DNA of 64,000 nt from Fratercula arctica (lineage: Eukaryota > Chordata > Aves > Charadriiformes > Alcidae): NCBI GenBank assembly GCA_947846985.1, contig CANTUZ010000004.1, forward strand, positions 77,775,159 through 77,839,158, written 5' to 3'. A program made the position numbers and the translations under genes. The notes beneath the pieces are model-generated. The model searched no databases. It was given only the letters and a program-made list of their open reading frames with translations, and was not told where the DNA came from. This document shows positions 25,911 through 38,479 of the stretch, piece by piece. Numbering within the stretch: the stretch's first letter is position 1; every line of letters starts with the position of its first letter.

Positions 25911-26000
25911 ATTCTTTCTATTCTATTCTATTCTATTCTATTCCATTCCATTCCATTCCATTCCATTCCATTCCATTCCATTCCCCTCCCCTCCCCTCCC
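25911..26000 (+). repeat. Graded pentanucleotide satellite ATTCT > ATTCC > CCCCT
   Basis: After a slightly irregular start there are four exact ATTCT units (25920-25939), nine exact ATTCC units (25940-25984) and about three C-rich units (CTCCC-like) to 26000. The tract begins exactly at a CR1 3' end, whose usual tail is built from ATTCTATG, so it probably grew from that tail by slippage. The blocks are homogeneous, which suggests successive expansions of point variants. Confidence 0.95.
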
Positions 26001-29000
26001 TGATATATTTGTAAAATTGGAAGAGCTGCAATGAGCCTTCAGTGCTGCCACCGGTGAAATGTTTTTAATTGAACATTCTGCAGCATTATTAATTCCAGAA
26101 GATTTGGTGTACCTCATTTTTTTAAGATCTTAGCCTTCATAAAGCTCCATTTAAATTGGTTGAGCTCTGTACTGGAGCTCCAGGTAATGACCTGCATAAC
26201 CAAAAGGTCCCAAATGTCCACAGCAAGCTGCCTCTCTTTTGGGGAGTGTTTGTTTCACACAACTATTCCTCGTAATCTTTTACTTACTTCTTTCAGTTGG
26301 CCTTTAGATTACTCAGCCCCTTTTGGGATGAGGTTATCGATAACGAAATTTAAAACAGCCTTTTTTAAGAAAGGGAATGTTTTGTTTCTATTAATGATTC
26401 AAGTTCCTCTATCTCCAGTTTTGTACTCCTTGGAAACGAACCAGACTTTTACTGCTGACTATTAAAGTAAACAAACTTATGATTTAATAAAGGCATAAGA
26501 AATGTCTTTCTCTTGTTTATGACAGAACAAAATTCTTGTCTAACGTCTTGTGATCTAGGCTGGAAACAAATTTCTGTGACAAATGCACACTCGTTAGCTG
26601 CAGAGATTAGAGAGCTACTTAAAACAAATCAAAACCACTCAACGTCTATGCACTTGTTTTCCATACCAGTGTGTTGACCTCTCTAAGAGACTGAAAGGTT
26701 TTGAACTTCCGCACTGTCACTTGAACAATAATTTAAGATTCCAATAACGTCAGGCCTATCAGATGAACAGGAAAAGCTTGATGCAAACCCTTGGGTACGG
26801 TGAATAATACAGATAGAAAATTGTTGAAGGAGAAAAGCTTCAAGCCTCAACAAGAACAGATAAATAAAGGGGGGTTTGTCGGGAACGACGAGTTTTTGGA
26901 GATAAATAGTTTTATACACAGATCAGCCGGGCCCGGTGCAGAAGTTTGAAAAAGACCAGATTAAAATATAGATGCTCAGTCAGTCTTGTAACCTCTGGGT
27001 GCATTCTTCAGTGACAAATAGAATAAATCTGCACACAAATGTAGTCACAATGCTATACTACTCAACTAGAACAGTCAACTTTTCTTTAAGCTAATCTTTA
27101 AAAAATTTTCTGTTTGCTCATGTTTCACATGTGGTTTTACTAAGAGAAGACTTAAGAGAAGGCATTTCAAAATTATTTCCAAACAATTATTTTTTTTAAA
27201 AAATACTGATAAACCGAAACCTCACCATAAAAAACTAAAAAGTCTTTCTGTAACTTCACCTTAATGTCATAAAATTATATTGTGTTAGCTAATAATATAT
27301 ATTTGAAATGTCTAGAAGTTCAAATATCAGATGTTTGTGAGAAAATGCTAGTGTTAATAAAATGTTGAGACAAAGAAGAACTTTTGTATACAGAACAAAA
27401 AATAATTGAGGGTACTTTCCTAACATTTCAGGTTTGGAAGTTTGTTTCTGTTTAAAAGCCGTGCAAAGCTGGAGGAATAATCCTTTACATCTATCAGCTA
27501 GTTTGATTAATCTCCTAGAAAAATTTCGCTAATGATTCAGAGAGAATTCACGCAATATCTGTGCAATGTCATACAGCAAGGCTCGGAAGAACAGAGAATA
27601 CATCACTTTCAAGGACGACACCATGTTCCATTAGCCTGAGTTTGGCTTGACTATTTAAGTGGCTTTTAAAAATATTTTTGAATTTTTAAACACATTAGAG
27701 AAACACCGCAATGCTTTTCAGATTGTAAGTATGTAAAGTACATTTTTCTGTAGCATAATTGAAACCTAATTAATCTTTTCCCCTGGAGATCTTTCAGAGC
27801 TGAGGGTAGTGACTATCACAGGAAGAGGACTCACTAACAAGAGGCATTTCCATTTCCAAATATTTCCTCCGGAGCATCAAAAGAATGTTTGGAAATACAT
27901 TGCAACAATTTGACTTAAATGCTTTGCCTGTGTATTACACATGCCATTTAACCTTGTCACACCTCCATTTCCACATATGTGAGAAAAAGAAAATAATATT
28001 TACTCAATATGCTCACACAGCTTTTGGAGAAGTATATTAATTATTATTTGAGCTATACTTGAGAAGTATTATGTAGCATCTCAATTGAAATTTTCAGGAA
28101 ATCCTGAACACTGCCTTGGGAAATAATAGTAGATTTTTCTTTTTTTTTCATTGGACCTTAATAAAATGGCACACTCATATGAAAACAGTATGTGAAGATG
28201 TGTTACTGGGGAGAGAGGAATTAAACCAGCTTTTTATTTTCCTCTAGTTCTTAATAATATTGCAGATTTATATGAGAAGAATATATGAAGAAATTTTATT
28301 GGAGAGCAGAAATTAAAGCATCAAAGTATCTTTCAGCAAACAAATGAAAAGCTATATTGATCTGTCAGCAAAAACGGTAGTGCGTGCACAGGACAAGTAC
28401 TTAAATGCTACCAATGCATTTAGTCTGCTAGCAGTTCATTCAGGTTACATATTATTAGTTAAAATAACAACAGAGATTAAACTCTCTGTCTCTCCCAGCT
28501 GATTTCTTCCAAACCTGTTTCGGTACGTTCTGTGCTGCGTTTGAGTTTGAGAGGCACACAGAGATGGACTAAGAAATCTACTTCAGACTTGGGTTTGGAT
28601 ATATGATACAAAAATCTGATACTGGTGCTCTGAACATCTTTCCTTCAAGCCCCCAAAGGCACTGCTTTTAGGTCCGGATTGACTCTATGAACAGATTTTC
28701 ATCGGAAGAAGGGGAAACAAATGAAGACCAGTATGTGCTCATACCCGTCAACACGGACAGAATTTCATCCCCAGAATGTAAATATGGAAGGTTGTATCTG
28801 CCAAGTATTCTGTCACCTTATCGCTTAGATTTTGGTAAATAAGTCAGTGAAACCGAAGATGGAACGATAAAACACATCCTAACTTTCATAATATTTTTCT
28901 AATAACATGTAAACTGTATGATAATAATGATGGTTGGGTCAGTGCTGAGAAAAAAGAAAAATTACATTTCCACCTAAGATAGAAAATAACATCTCTTAGA

Positions 29001-31743
29001 AATTTGAAATTTATTTTTTTTTTCCCTACATGCTAGGAAGGTTTTCACATTCATCTTTCATATTTTTCAATTTGCCTGACAACAGGATGGTATTTGAAGT
29101 TTAGAAACTAGTTTTGAACTGTTAAATAATTCCTTTTGGTATTGTGTCAGTACTTGTCAGTATTAATTATGGCCTACTTTTTACTGCTTTAATCTTTCCC
29201 AACCCCAGAGAACATATTTTTTTAAATCTTATTTATTTATTTATTTGTTTACTGGGGGGGAAGGAAGGTGTTTTGTTTTGTTTTTATTTTTCAATGTTAA
29301 ATAATTAAGACAAGTAACCATCCTGGTTGTATAAATTCTTTAAAAAGTGATCTAAATTGGTTTTATTATTTTCCATCTGCTTTTGGCTACAAGGATTTGG
29401 ATCACTCCGATGTTGTTCTTCAAACACAAAAGAAAACCAGAAAAATTTTCATAGTATCTGCTTGGGTACCCCTCTTAGTTGAAGGCCAATGCTCAATAAG
29501 ACTGGTTCATGCTGGCATTTATGTGTATTTCCAAGAATGATGGAAACACATAAAATGTGCTATGCATATATCGCAAATAGGCTCACTAAAACGTACCTGT
29601 ATTTCTTTTAGCATGGCAAATAACAATCTCACACTTGTTAAGTCACAGCCACTTAATTTTCACATCTCTCTAGGTACTCAAGAACACCAAATTATCAAAA
29701 TGACTCTTCTCAAATCGCACGCAACAGCTCCTGCCTCAGTGCTTCCAACGGGCAGTCATCTGCTCTTGGGTAACACTCCAGCACTAAAGCCTGGTTGGCA
29801 GAGCAATACTGCACGTCTCAGAGGCTTTCCCCTGGTTTTCCAATCGTTTTTTGCTCATTTCTGTCTTCGGTAGTCTTCCGAACTTGCTCTACAAACCAGC
29901 AATTACTGGTGACTCAATTACTTATCCTAATCACTACAGTTTTAAATATCTCTTCAGATCAAAATATTACCTCAATAATTAAGAAAAGGAATGATTATAG
30001 AACTGTTTCCAAAGATGAAATGGCTATGTGGAAGACAGAAAAATTAAGGGTGCTTAAATTCATAGGTCATCTCATTACAGACCCTATTCGATTCACAATG
30101 AAGTCAATAGGAGGTTTCCGAGTGAATTCTCAAAGAAATGAATGGCCTTTGATATGGACTTTTTTTTTTTTTTTCCCCAAAGGTACTCAGATATCCCTGT
30201 ATTTCTCTCGAAACAAGGTATTTAGAGGAGAACACTTAATTACAGGGTGCTGCTCGTTCATTTACATCTTATGTAACTTGCCATTTTGCATAACATAATG
30301 AAGCTTTTCTGTACAGTTTTGTATTGAATGTGGTGTTAAAGGTACAAGAAGAACTAATGAGACTGCCTAAGACTGACAGGTGAAGTTCTAGGAAGACTGA
30401 TTTAGTCTTTTATCTACCCGAGATGGCTAACCAGAAACGTAATGCACTTCACTGCATGGTGGTTTGGGGTTGGTTTTTTTTTCCCCCCCCCCCTTTTTTT
30501 CAGACACCATCCTGAAATAAACATGCCAAAACTCTGCTTTGCTGACTGCGTCATCAGAGCTTGCAAACGCTAGCGCTTCTCTGACAGGCATTGTGAATCA
30601 CAGTTATTTTTTTCTCCCGATGTCTACGAGGTCTGCCACCTGAGCTGGCAGAGTTTGTAAGTGCCATCAACTTCTCCTCAGGGCTTACAAGCTATACTTG
30701 CTCTTTCAGAAGAATCTGAAAATGTTGTGAACCATAACTATGTTTCTGAGAGAACTTACAAGTTCTGCCATCTGTGCCTGCAGTGCTTTAGAGCATCATA
30801 ATATGGATATGGAGATATTTTCATCATGGGGTTTACGATCTCCACCAGCTGCATCAGCAGAGATTGTTAGTGCCGTGAACCACAACCATTTATCTCCCAG
30901 CACAGACGCCTGCTTTACTTTTTCATTCTTAATAGTCGAGATGAGCTTGACCCACTGTTATACATACCCATATTTTTTCTCAGCAAAAGAGAAAGCAAAG
31001 ACCCCAAAATAATCCTTTGAAGCAGATCTTTAATCACTGCAGATCTCTGCAGATCTCCAAATATTTACATAAGTTTAACTATGCCCTGCCTAGACCGAGA
31101 ATTTACTGCAAATACAATTATTGGGATAGCCGCACCACTTGTAACCCTTTCTGCGGTCTGACAGAGATGCAGCTCTTGCTGCTATTCACAGATTTTGAGA
31201 AAGTATTTCCCTTTGTAAATAGGAACTTAATCTCTCTTTGTCCTCTTCTGGCACCTTCAGACTATCTCCAGTTTAGACGACGCCATGAAAAAGCCGCCCT
31301 TATGAAGGGATCTTTTGCTCTCATCAGATATCTTGAGGGAGTTTTGGCACTTGGCGATACATCACTGCTCTCCCTACGTTGGCCCTGGGAAGGAAACGTG
31401 CTGGGTGTTTATGAGGAATCACAGCAAATCCAGATGGGTAAAACGAGGGCTGCCTGTGTCAGAGGGGAATGTGGAAAGGAGCTCGGTCTTCTCCATATGC
31501 TAACAGAGAAAGAAGCCGCTGGCATGCCAAGAAACTCTGACTGGGGAAGCTCTAAATGGGGAAGACAGGGATATAAAGGAAAGTAGGCAGAGATTTTACT
31601 ACTGATGGCACCATATGCCTGTTGCATTCCCATATACAAGTATGGGAAACGTATGGCGCTGGAAAGTCTGCTAATAAAATGCCTATAAATTAACAACTAA
31701 TGAACTCTCCAATTACAGCTTTGAAGGTACTGGGCTTATATAC
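26001..31743. other. Unassigned non-coding stretch
   Basis: No supported gene or transposon. Low-complexity items include (TTTA)n-like sequence near 29233-29250, a T run at 30161-30174 and C11 followed by T7 at 30483-30500. Two of the longest non-CR1 open frames in the window lie here: 29795-30298 (167 codons) and 31017-31586 (189 codons). Neither shows a recognisable domain, signal peptide or composition unlike random sequence. A diverged tandem repeat is listed at 30.53-30.93 kb. Confidence 0.5.
30531..30930 (+). repeat. Diverged tandem repeat, about three units of ~135-150 bp
   Basis: A 15-bp core recurs as GTGAATCACAGTTAT (30593), GTGAACCATAACTAT (30727) and GTGAACCACAACCAT (30875), spacings 134 and 148. 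A second core of the form TCTGCCACCTG...GGCAGAG recurs at about 30632, 30773 and 30839, and CTGCGTCATCAGAGCTTGC near 30546 matches CTGCATCAGCAGAGATTGT near 30850. Flanking words such as TCTCCC also recur after the first and third cores. The shared order suggests an old tandem duplication rather than chance. It does not match any repeat I recognise. Confidence 0.55.
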
Positions 31744-32096
31744 AGAATCATAGAATTGTCTAGGTTGGAAGGGACCTTTCAGATCATTGAGTCCAGCCAT
31801 TACGCTAACACTGCCACATCCACCACTAACCCATGTCCCTCAGCACCACGTCTACACGTCTTTTACATACCTCCAGGGACGGTGACTCCACCACCTCCCT
31901 GGGCAGCCTGTTCCAATGCTTGACAACCCTTTTGGTGAAGACATTGCTCCTAATATCCAATCTAAACCTCCCCTGGCGCAACTTGAGGCCGTTTTCTCTT
32001 GTCCTATCGCCTGTTCCTTGGGAGAAGAGACCGACCCCTCCTTTCAGGGAGTTGTAGAGAGCGAGAAGGTCTCCCCTCAGCCTCCTTTTCTCTATA
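31744..32096 (-). mobile_element. CR1 LINE, 5'-truncated, antisense
   Basis: The 3' terminus at 31744 reads AGAATCATAGAATTGTCTAG, followed by GGTTGGAAGGGACC. The minus strand encodes the end of ORF2, with [38 protein letters not shown] and [13 protein letters not shown], ending VVLRDMG. That ending is the same as in the copy at 52.6 kb, which also shares the CCACTAACCCATGTCCCTCA block, so these are one subfamily. Truncation is at about 32096, where unique DNA begins. Confidence 0.95.
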
Positions 32097-35000
32097 ACTC
32101 TGTGTCTGTGTGCGTACACATGGCTGACCTGAGACAATTAGATGCAATTTAACTTGACTATGATGAAGTGCCACATGAGAAATACTCTGTGGATACATGC
32201 AGTTCTGAGGAAAAGGCCTTATTTCCTACCAGCTACATGGAGATTAGTTTGATACTGGTGATGGTGTAGATCTTCCTCCTGGTGCCGTCTGGCTGTGTTG
32301 GTTGCTCGCAGCTGGGGACACGAAGGACCCCAAATTCCCAGGCAGGAGAACCAGGCACCTGGCGATTCCAAAAAGCAACTAAATCTGCACCCTGCAAATC
32401 CTCGGCCTTCAGACGAACTGAAGGTTTCCCTCGTAACATGCCTTTTGGAAGTCAATGAACAGAACTGGTTTTGGAAAACTATTGGCTTAGGTTGAAGGTA
32501 AGTATTTTTGATTTCCATTATAAATGTAGAGACTTTAAACATGAAACTACTGAAGTCAGTTTTCATTATTTTAAACATTTTATCCAAAAATCACATACAG
32601 GTTTTGCTGCTGCTGAAATTATGGGGCAAATGCAAAGTTTCCAGTTGAAGCTAGGCCTTTATTTTGCTGAATATGAATAAAAATTCCCTGATGAATTTTT
32701 AGCAGTGGAGATGTAATATCTAAATCATGGAAAGGAATAGAACCATGTGTGGTTATCTAGTGCTTTATCCACTAATACCTATCTTCCCTTTTCGAAAATT
32801 TCTTGTATCTTTGGTTCTGTGTTGAAAGACTGCATGTGCTAAATTTTATACGAAAGACAAATGTTCAAAAAGATAAGAGGAGTATCGACGCTTAAATACT
32901 AATTCTATTGTAGTCTTTACTGAGCAGTCGTTAGTGCCTTTATCCACATCCTCAGGTGCATTCAAAATTTCACTCCTGCTCCCTATTTGCAATGTACCAG
33001 TAAGATACTTGACATTTTGTTCCTTGCTTGCATGAATGTTTTAGCAATTCTGATGTAGGTTTACACACATATTTTCCATGAACACTTCAAACCGCTTTGT
33101 TAGTACCCTCAAAAGTCTATTTTTCTAGCACTACTGCTTTCCAAACCTCGGCATTTTAAGAAAAGGAACTCCAAAAGGTGCGAAGTCAATTAATTTGAAA
33201 ATTGGAATTGATGCTTGTTGATTTTTTTGGTGCTTTTCTAGCAGATACAGCAACTGAGCACACAAAAGTTTTAAGTTCATACAACCTTCCAAAGGAGAAG
33301 AATTTCATTTTTCTCAGACTAATACTAAATATTTCCCTTTCTGAAACAGCGCACGGCTCAGGAAAGACAAAATCAAAACCAAAATAAGTGTGGAACTGCA
33401 CCTGCTTCTTGGAAGTAGGTGGTATTTAAGCTGAATTTAATCTTGGTATTTATATACAGAGAGAGAGCACACTGGCAAAGAATCCTCATGAGCGTGGTCC
33501 AGGTATCTACAATTAGGGGATCATTAATAAAACAAATTATTTTCATGAATGGCATCTGGCCATTATGTCATTGTTTGGAAACCTGCAGTCAAAACTGCAG
33601 ACAAACGCGAGGAAAAACTGAAAATTGCTAAAAAAATTAACTTCGTCCTAATTGACTATGTATTTGGCTGCCTGTGTGATTTCCCTCTTTTTTCCTACTA
33701 TGAATATGAAAACATTTAGAGGGCTTATTGATCCCCAATACTTAACTGTTAGGTCATATGAATAGCAAATGAAATATGATATAAAATATGCAAAATAATA
33801 GTACATTAGCCTAAACAACACTAATAAATTGCAAAGCTTAGCATGAAATTGAAAATCGCTAATGGAGCACTGTGCAGTTTGTTGAAGCAATGAGCAGTCA
33901 AAGAATCATACATAATGTAACAGTACAATTGCTAACAGCAGGCTCATAGAAGACAATTTAAACTTATTTTTTATGGGCAAGAGGAATTGATCTTTGAAGC
34001 GGTTCCTAAGGAGATTCCACTTAGCCCGAACAGCATCTTGGGAGTGAGTTCTGGTCTATCCCTTGCATCAAATACATATTTATGAACTTCCAGAAAAGAC
34101 TGATTTAAATTACACATGAGGTTCTGGTTTACGAACTTAAACCAGAAGAGGTAAAAATACTAGACATGTGGAACTAATACCCGAAACTGGTATTGACAGT
34201 CCTGCAGGTTGCACTGAAAGACAGGTCATATGTAATGAGTTCCACCTCTTAAAATTCTCGGGAGTTACAAATATGTAAAGCTATGAACACAAAACAAAAA
34301 AAGCTTTCAAAATCGGAATACACTAGATGAAGTTCTATTTTCTCAAGGCCACCTACACGAAAAAACAACTTCTCTTTAATACAGTTGGTATGAAAAGCAG
34401 TGACAGGAAAAGTTCTCATATTTGGGAACATTCGCAGGGACATTTATAATTAATATCATATTAATTGTTTCTTTTAGCAGAATTTTCCCAATGAAATGTT
34501 AAACTTTATGTTCTCATTCAATATAATTTCACAAGAGTTTATGTAATTTAGTGGTACCATAAGATCTGGTGTATTTGAACGGCACTAAAATTAAGAACTG
34601 AGAAGACAAATGTGAAATTCTTAAAATATGAGCTCGCATGCAAAAAATGTTTTCCTCTCCTAAAAGGCATTTTAATTCTAACAAGGTAACTGTTCACTTT
34701 CCTTTTATGTTTTAAGCAGCCAACACTTTCCTTGATGAGCGGGATGTTTTGTTTTGGTTTGTTTTTTTCCCCCATTTGATTTCACCTCAGTATATGGATA
34801 TATGCCTATTTTATGCTATCTTCTTGCACTCGGTGGTTGCGTGGGCCCAAACTCATCAGCTTAAATGTCTTATTGAATCCCTGAAAAAATCTGCAGAAAA
34901 ATTACCTATGTGGAACATGGGAAGGTGGCACAGACGGGTCTTTTCTTTGTTCAAATGTAAAGTATTGAATGGGGTGGGCTTTTTGTGTTACTCAAGTTTT

Positions 35001-37630
35001 GTGGATAGATTGCTACTACTTATGCCAAGTCATATGGTTAATAAACCTAAAGTCACGATTAATTTAATAGCAAGTAGGTTCCCAAAGGGCAACAATTCGT
35101 GCGTTCACTGAGCAAACAATATTGTAGGTTGCATATGTTGAGATCTGAGGGATTGTTTAAAAATGTAGCAATGACAAAACTGTACAATAGAAACTCCATC
35201 ATCCCGGGGCGCCCGCTGATGTAAAGGTGGGATGACTGAGGGTCATCGCCATGGGATATTGTTTGATCACTCTTAAAGCTGAAAATGCCATATCCGAACT
35301 ACTACCGGGAGGTAACAGTCCCAAATTTATATGGGTACTCTTTCTTTTCCTTCTGAACATCCTAGGGGTACACCTCGCTGGAGATTTAGTGTATTAAAGT
35401 TTTATAGTACAACTCTGCAAGCAGCTTGTGACTTCAGGGAAGCAAATGGAGAACTACAACATTTTTGCCGTATCCCTGTTAAAGACACAGGCTCCAACTC
35501 CAAACACCTTTCTCATCGCAATAATTCAGGTAAAGGTGTTTCTCTATACTGTTGATATTGCCAAATTGAGATACAGGATGTTCAACTTACCCTTTTGGGC
35601 ATGAAATACAGATCAAATACCTAGACAATCTCTACATCAAAAAGTGTCGTAATAAGTTAACATAGATAATACACAAGTTTACAGCTCTGACCTCTCTACC
35701 AGTCAAAATAAACTGATTTTTAATAGTCTAACTATAAGTAGCACCCATGCTCCTCAAACTGCATAATATCAGAACTCTACTGTCAGACAGTTATTAATCT
35801 ACTCAGAAACAATAAGGCTTTTTTTTTTTTTTTTAAACCGGTTGATTCTTATTTTTAGCTGATCCAATTCTTTTCACAACCTAAACTGTCTTTTTTTTTT
35901 TTTCTATTTTTTAAAATTTATTTTATTTTTTAAAGGGTCTATTTTCTACCTGGGTGTCAGCAAAGCACAATTTCACAACTACCTTGTCTCCTAGCTTTTG
36001 CATCCAACAACTATGAATTGATGAAAAATATCTCTTTTTGGTAGCGTTCCTCTCTGACACTAGTATTCAGCTGTTCATCCGCTGGGATGAACTTCCTGTC
36101 ACTCTCTGCGATAATACAAGTGTGTAACAAGGATGCTAACGTTTTAAGAAGAGGCTACATCAGAAGCTGGCACCTTAGTTAATGATATGTGAATGAAACA
36201 AAACTCCCCCCAGACCTGTAAATAATAACGCATTCCCTATTCCTGGAAAGTGGAAGTCAGTGGGATGATGCTGGCTCGAGGGCACTGATATACTGGAATT
36301 AGAAATGACTGGACTTGAGGACCTGATGTGAAATGGGGGATCCAGGATGATGCATGGTTGGTTGCATGCGATGATAGAGGGGGAGAAGAAACTGGAGTAG
36401 TGCTGGGACATAAGGCATTCATTGCTTTACCCTGGGCAATTCTACGTGTTTCCACTAAGTAGAGGACAGTAATGGGAGGATTGAGCTAGCAGTGACCTAT
36501 CATGGTCGCTGTGGTCCTTTTCCTCCCTCACAACCCATTGGAAGGAAAAGAGAAGTGATGACCAGGAGGGCTCAGAACATGGCTTGACTTAGCTGCTTTG
36601 CTCAGAAAGCGTGGGGACCTTCCAGAAGCACTGTTGAAGCCACCACCGTGGGGGTGTGTGGATGTCTCCAGTCTTCAGGGAGTATTGAGAATCTGTGCTC
36701 AGGCTGGACCAGTGTTGCAAACCTCAGTATTTAGGAATGCTAATGTATATCTACCTTTTGAATATTTTTATCTGATTCTGACTTACTTAAAATATAAATC
36801 AGACAGGCTAAAATTGAGATAATCTAGATTTTCCAACTCATTGCCACTCCCTCCCACAAACCTGACAAGTGGTAATCAATAGGTCTATCATTATTAGACC
36901 TATTTTAAGACACAAATGCTGGAAACAGCTTTTCTTACATTGCAAGTGAAAATATGCCTAAAAAAGGACCATGCCTTGTCTTCAAAGGAAGTGCACGGGA
37001 ATCCATCCAGTTCATCAACAGCATTTAATGTATCATCAGTTACTCACTTCCGAGAGCTGAGCAAAAACAAAACTTGGATCCAACAATTTTCTTAGTCTTC
37101 TACAACAGCCTGCATTCTCAGTAGCTCAGTTGTGAGAGACAGGAATGATTTCATGGGAAGAGCATGCTTCCTAGACCCTGTAGATACTGTAGCCCAGAAT
37201 ATCTGCAATAGCAAAGGAATAGAAGACTGGAAGACCTGTATCTCCAGTTCCTGATAGCCTTCGGATAAGAGGTAAACACCAAAAGGCACAGTAAGGTCAC
37301 ATACGCATTACTGTGCATTTTCTGTATATTTTAGTACAATTTCATGACCCACTGAAAATATCCAACACCAGTGACTAAATATCAAATTTCACTACTTAGT
37401 CATCTCTAATTAATGTTTTGCTTTGTTCTCCTTGCAGTATGTTTTCATCATAAAGACGTGAGTCATCAATAATTACTGGTTTGGGGTAGATCTGAATATC
37501 TGATAATGCAATAAATCTGGCAAGTAAAGTAGTAAAAAGAACCTATGAAAAAAATGTAAATCTAAGTATAGAACACAACTTGTTGTTTAGGGAGGACATG
37601 AATCCTGAGCCTATTTTAAATATAAAAGAT

Positions 37631-37940
37631 TTCTTTCTTTCTTTCTTTCTTTCTTTCTTTCGTTCTTTCTTTCTTTCTTCCTTCCTTCTTTTCCTTTTCT
37701 TCCTTCCACCTTCCTTTCTCTTTCTTTTCTTTCTTTCTCTTCCTTCATTTCTTTTTCTTTCTTCCTTCCTTTTCTCTTTCTTTTCTTTCTTTCTCTTCCT
37801 TCATTTCTTTTTCTTTCTTCCTTCCTTTTTCTTTCTTTCTCTTTCTTCCTTTCTTCCTTCCTTCCTTTCCCTTCCTTTCCCTTCCTCCCTCCCTCCTTCC
37901 TTCCTTCCTTTCTTTCTCTCTCTCTGTCCCCTCCTCTCTG
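37631..37940 (+). repeat. ~310-bp polypyrimidine tract (TTTC/CCTT) with a 56-bp duplication
   Basis: The + strand is almost pure C/T from TTCTTTCTTT at 37631 to CTCTCTG near 37927. Within it, 37715-37770 and 37771-37826 are identical 56-bp units. Such homopurine-homopyrimidine DNA can form triplex (H-DNA) and is prone to length change and to sequencing error. The 130-codon frame across it (Phe/Leu/Ser-rich) and the Lys/Glu/Arg-rich frame on the other strand are artefacts of composition. Confidence 0.97.
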
Positions 37941-38479
37941 TTTTGATCAAAACTGTCGGGCTCCACCAATGAAAAGAATTGCTAGCGTATGAAAAATCTC
38001 ACTCCTGTGTATCTGCGTTGTTTATTCACTCTGTAATGGTGCTATATAAGCTTACTGATACGGTGATATAATCCCCTGCTTAATAAAAAAGAGATCACCA
38101 AATTGGCGGCACATTTCAGTATACAAGATGTTCTGCTGTAGCTGCAATGTATGTAGAGAGAGTAGTACAAGTAGTAAGTCTTTTCTTTCACATATTAACA
38201 TATGTGACTACAAGAAATATACGCTATATTATTCTATTCTATACTCAGATGCCCTCTTGACCACTGGCAAAGCTCCGAAGATCATACAGATAGGTAAAAA
38301 TATTATCCTTTTGAGAACTCTGAGTATATTTACTCGGTACACCCAAACATATGGTGATTAAGTATGACAAATCATACTTCTAATAGATTTTTTTTTTTTT
38401 CTTTTTGCAACCTATTTAGTTCCTGTGAAAGGCACCAAATGGACAGCCCTCAAATCCTGAGCCTTGCATTGTTCACCTT

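Noticed and set aside
29795..30298. 167-codon open frame on the + strand
   Set aside because: No domain, crosses a T14 run translated as poly-Phe, no exon signals. Treated as chance.
37580..37972. 130-codon Phe/Leu/Ser-rich frame and its Lys/Glu/Arg-rich antisense frame
   Set aside because: Both are direct translations of the TTTC/CCTT simple repeat, which lacks stop codons in these frames.
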